Under the pieces are notes generated by a model that ran no database searches, was not told the DNA's origin, and was given only the letters and a program-made list of their open reading frames with translations. From contig DXCW01000111.1 in the NCBI GenBank assembly GCA_019115805.1, positions 35,966-99,965 of the forward strand: a stretch of DNA of 64,000 nt. Direction: 5' to 3'. Below are positions 62,664 to 64,000 of this stretch, piece by piece (within the stretch, counting starts at the first letter, position 1; every line of letters begins with the position of its first letter). The DNA comes from Candidatus Sphingobacterium stercorigallinarum. Its GTDB lineage: Bacteria > Bacteroidota > Bacteroidia > Sphingobacteriales > Sphingobacteriaceae. Position numbers and translations under genes: made by a program.

Positions 62664-63941
62664 ATGAACCAGAATCGAAACAACCGGCCGTATGCGTTTG
62701 AGCTTGCGTCCTCATTGATGGCCCTGATACTCATTGTGGTGGTTATGCACTTCACGCAAAGTATCCTTTTACCCGTCATTTTCTCTATTTTAATCTCCAT
62801 TTCGCTATTCCCTTTAGCCCGCTTCTTTGAACGACTTCGTTTAGGCAAAGCCTTCTCTGCTATTTTATCCGTTCTTATTGCTATTGCGCTTATTTCCGGC
62901 ATTTCCTGGTTCATCGTCTACGAAAGTATTATCATCGGAAAAGACGCCTCCGCGATTACTGACAAAGTATTATCAGTACTCACACAGGGCCAGCAGTGGC
63001 TAGAGGATCAATTTGGAATCCAACGCACTCAAGTTATTGAAAAACTACGCCAACAAGGAGAACAGGCCCTCGGTAATGCAGGGAGTATGATTTCCAGCAC
63101 CTTCGGGTCAATTGGAAACACTTTAGCCAGTACGGTACTGGTGCCGATTTACAGCTTCTTCTTGCTCTATTATCGTGATTTTTTCCGGGAATTCTTCTTT
63201 AAAGCATTCAAAACCACCCCACAACGCAAAGTCGACGAGGTCCTCAATAAAATATATCAGGTTGTACAGAGCTATCTTGTTGGTTTGATTACCGTTATGG
63301 GCATAGTCGCTGTATTAAACACGATTGGATTAATCGCCTTAGGTATAGATTATGCTTGGTTTTTTGGCTCCCTCGCCGCACTGCTGATGCTCCTTCCCTA
63401 CATCGGCATCGCCATCGGATCGATTCTTCCTGCCTTATTCGCGCTGGCCGTAAAAGACAATGCCTGGTACGCTTTAGGGGTCGTTATATGGTTTCAAGTG
63501 GTTCAGTTTTTAGAGGGGAATATCATCACTCCAAACATAGTCGGTAGTAAAGTTAGCATCAATCCCTTGATGGCCATCATCGGCATCATCCTGGGCGGCA
63601 TGCTATTCGGCTTAGCTGGTCTAATCATTGCACTTCCACTCATCGCCACATTAAAAGTAATTTTCGATGCCATACCGAGCATGGAAGCCTTTGGGTTTCT
63701 GATTGGAGAACCTGAGAAGTTACACTTGAAACGGAATTCGACACAAGAGATTTTACGTAAATGGGGAATCGTCCCGAAGCCCAAATCAAAAAAGAAAATA
63801 GTGGTAGACGTGCAACTAGATACGTCATCTGAAAAAACGGGCGATGCCCAGGTGCGGTACAAAGAGGTCAACGAATCGGAAGAGATGCCCCCGACCGTTG
63901 ACGAAAACGACAAGAAGCCGAAAAGTGACACCGATCATTAG
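62664..63941 (+). CDS. AI-2E/PerM family membrane protein
   Basis: 425 aa. About eight membrane segments; the family features are QSILLPVIFSILISISLFPLARFFERL near the N-terminus, the central amphipathic domain with VEKLRQQGEQ-type helix, and ITVMGIVAVLNTIGLIALGIDYAWFFGSLAALLMLLPYIGIAIGSILP followed by FLEGNIITPNIVGSKVSINPL. Function is debated (AI-2 export, Na/H exchange or general permease). The charged tail (380-425) is cytoplasmic. 21 nt after the MFS gene. Confidence 0.9.
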   Translation: MNQNRNNRPYAFELASSLMALILIVVVMHFTQSILLPVIFSILISISLFPLARFFERLRLGKAFSAILSVLIAIALISGISWFIVYESIIIGKDASAITDKVLSVLTQGQQWLEDQFGIQRTQVIEKLRQQGEQALGNAGSMISSTFGSIGNTLASTVLVPIYSFFLLYYRDFFREFFFKAFKTTPQRKVDEVLNKIYQVVQSYLVGLITVMGIVAVLNTIGLIALGIDYAWFFGSLAALLMLLPYIGIAIGSILPALFALAVKDNAWYALGVVIWFQVVQFLEGNIITPNIVGSKVSINPLMAIIGIILGGMLFGLAGLIIALPLIATLKVIFDAIPSMEAFGFLIGEPEKLHLKRNSTQEILRKWGIVPKPKSKKKIVVDVQLDTSSEKTGDAQVRYKEVNESEEMPPTVDENDKKPKSDTDH

Positions 63942-64000
63942 AGGTGTCAAGCAGATGAGGGGCGGGCAGTTACCTGACTGGCTTCTCGATCCATCGGTGA

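Noticed and set aside
63926..63949. Inverted repeat TGACACC/GGTGTCA at the end of the AI-2E gene
   Set aside because: Seven base pairs with a 10-nt loop and no T-run after it; too weak to call a terminator.
63947..64000. Minus-strand frame running off the window edge, reading ...SPMDREASQVTARPSSA before a stop
   Set aside because: Only 17 codons are visible. It could be the C-terminus of a convergent gene, but there is too little to call.
1..64000. Search for tRNA, rRNA, CRISPR arrays, IS elements and prophage genes
   Set aside because: No cloverleaf with a GTTCGA-type T arm in a non-coding stretch, no repeat-spacer series, no transposase or integrase motif was seen by eye. A tRNAscan or Infernal run would be decisive.

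Overview
The window looks like chromosome from a member of the Bacteroidota, most likely a Sphingobacteriales relative (Sphingobacterium/Pedobacter-like). This is inferred from gene content and signals: repeated TAnnTTTG (-7) promoter elements close to starts, a DUF3276 PUR-family protein, a DUF4286 protein, the Bacteroidota form of PurM, a GH92 mannosidase, a lipoprotein TamA-like assembly factor (TamL type), Mla genes and many secreted or lipoprotein enzymes. The DNA is moderately AT-rich and densely coded. I saw no rRNA, tRNA, CRISPR array, insertion sequence or prophage.

Layout. 1-3.7 kb: start of dxr (cut by the window edge), an unknown membrane protein, a dipeptidyl peptidase IV and a PUR-family nucleic-acid binder, all minus strand. 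4.0-6.7 kb: a plus-strand operon of a LiaF-like membrane protein, a LytS-type kinase and a LytTR regulator, preceded by two identical 9-bp direct repeats 21 bp apart. 6.8-15.2 kb: serine hydrolase, thioredoxin-fold protein, purN, esterase, purH, purM, then a RimB/RimK pair. 15.2-19.4 kb: minus-strand GH92 / endonuclease-exonuclease-phosphatase / glycerophosphodiesterase cluster. 19.5-22.7 kb: thrS-infC-rpmI-rplT. 23-28.9 kb: queE, then a minus-strand sulfatase with two Gfo/Idh/MocA proteins (one with a Tat signal), divergent from a DUF819 transporter. 28.9-33.6 kb: thioesterase, rsmI, PH-SHOCT protein, lnt, cysteine desulfurase. 33.7-38.7 kb: NlpE-like lipoprotein, TPR protein, etfBA, bifunctional-nuclease protein, nucleoside-type MFS. 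38.8-41.4 kb: LolD-like ATPase, a permease with a very histidine-rich extracytoplasmic stretch and a DUF3299-like protein, a candidate metal-related system. 41.3-46.2 kb: rsmE, CNNM/CBS protein, ppa, dedA, HIT protein, greA. 46.3-50.6 kb: an operon of a lipoprotein S9 homologue that has lost two of its three catalytic residues, a histidine kinase and an OmpR-type regulator. 50.7-64 kb: DUF4286, small CxxC membrane protein, rluA-like, mlaDFE, DUF6600-like protein, serS, unknown membrane protein, tamL, TrmH-family methylase, MFS and AI-2E family transporters.

Most of the window is housekeeping: purine synthesis, translation, rRNA modification and envelope biogenesis. The parts that may hold undescribed biology are the two sensory operons (LiaF/LytS/LytTR with its repeats, and the pseudo-protease/kinase/regulator trio), the His-rich ABC operon, and the two secreted-enzyme clusters for phosphorylated or sulfated glycans. 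Several starts were placed at internal codons because a -7 promoter element lies inside the longer open frame; at least three genes (and two more by weaker evidence) may be transcribed with almost no leader.
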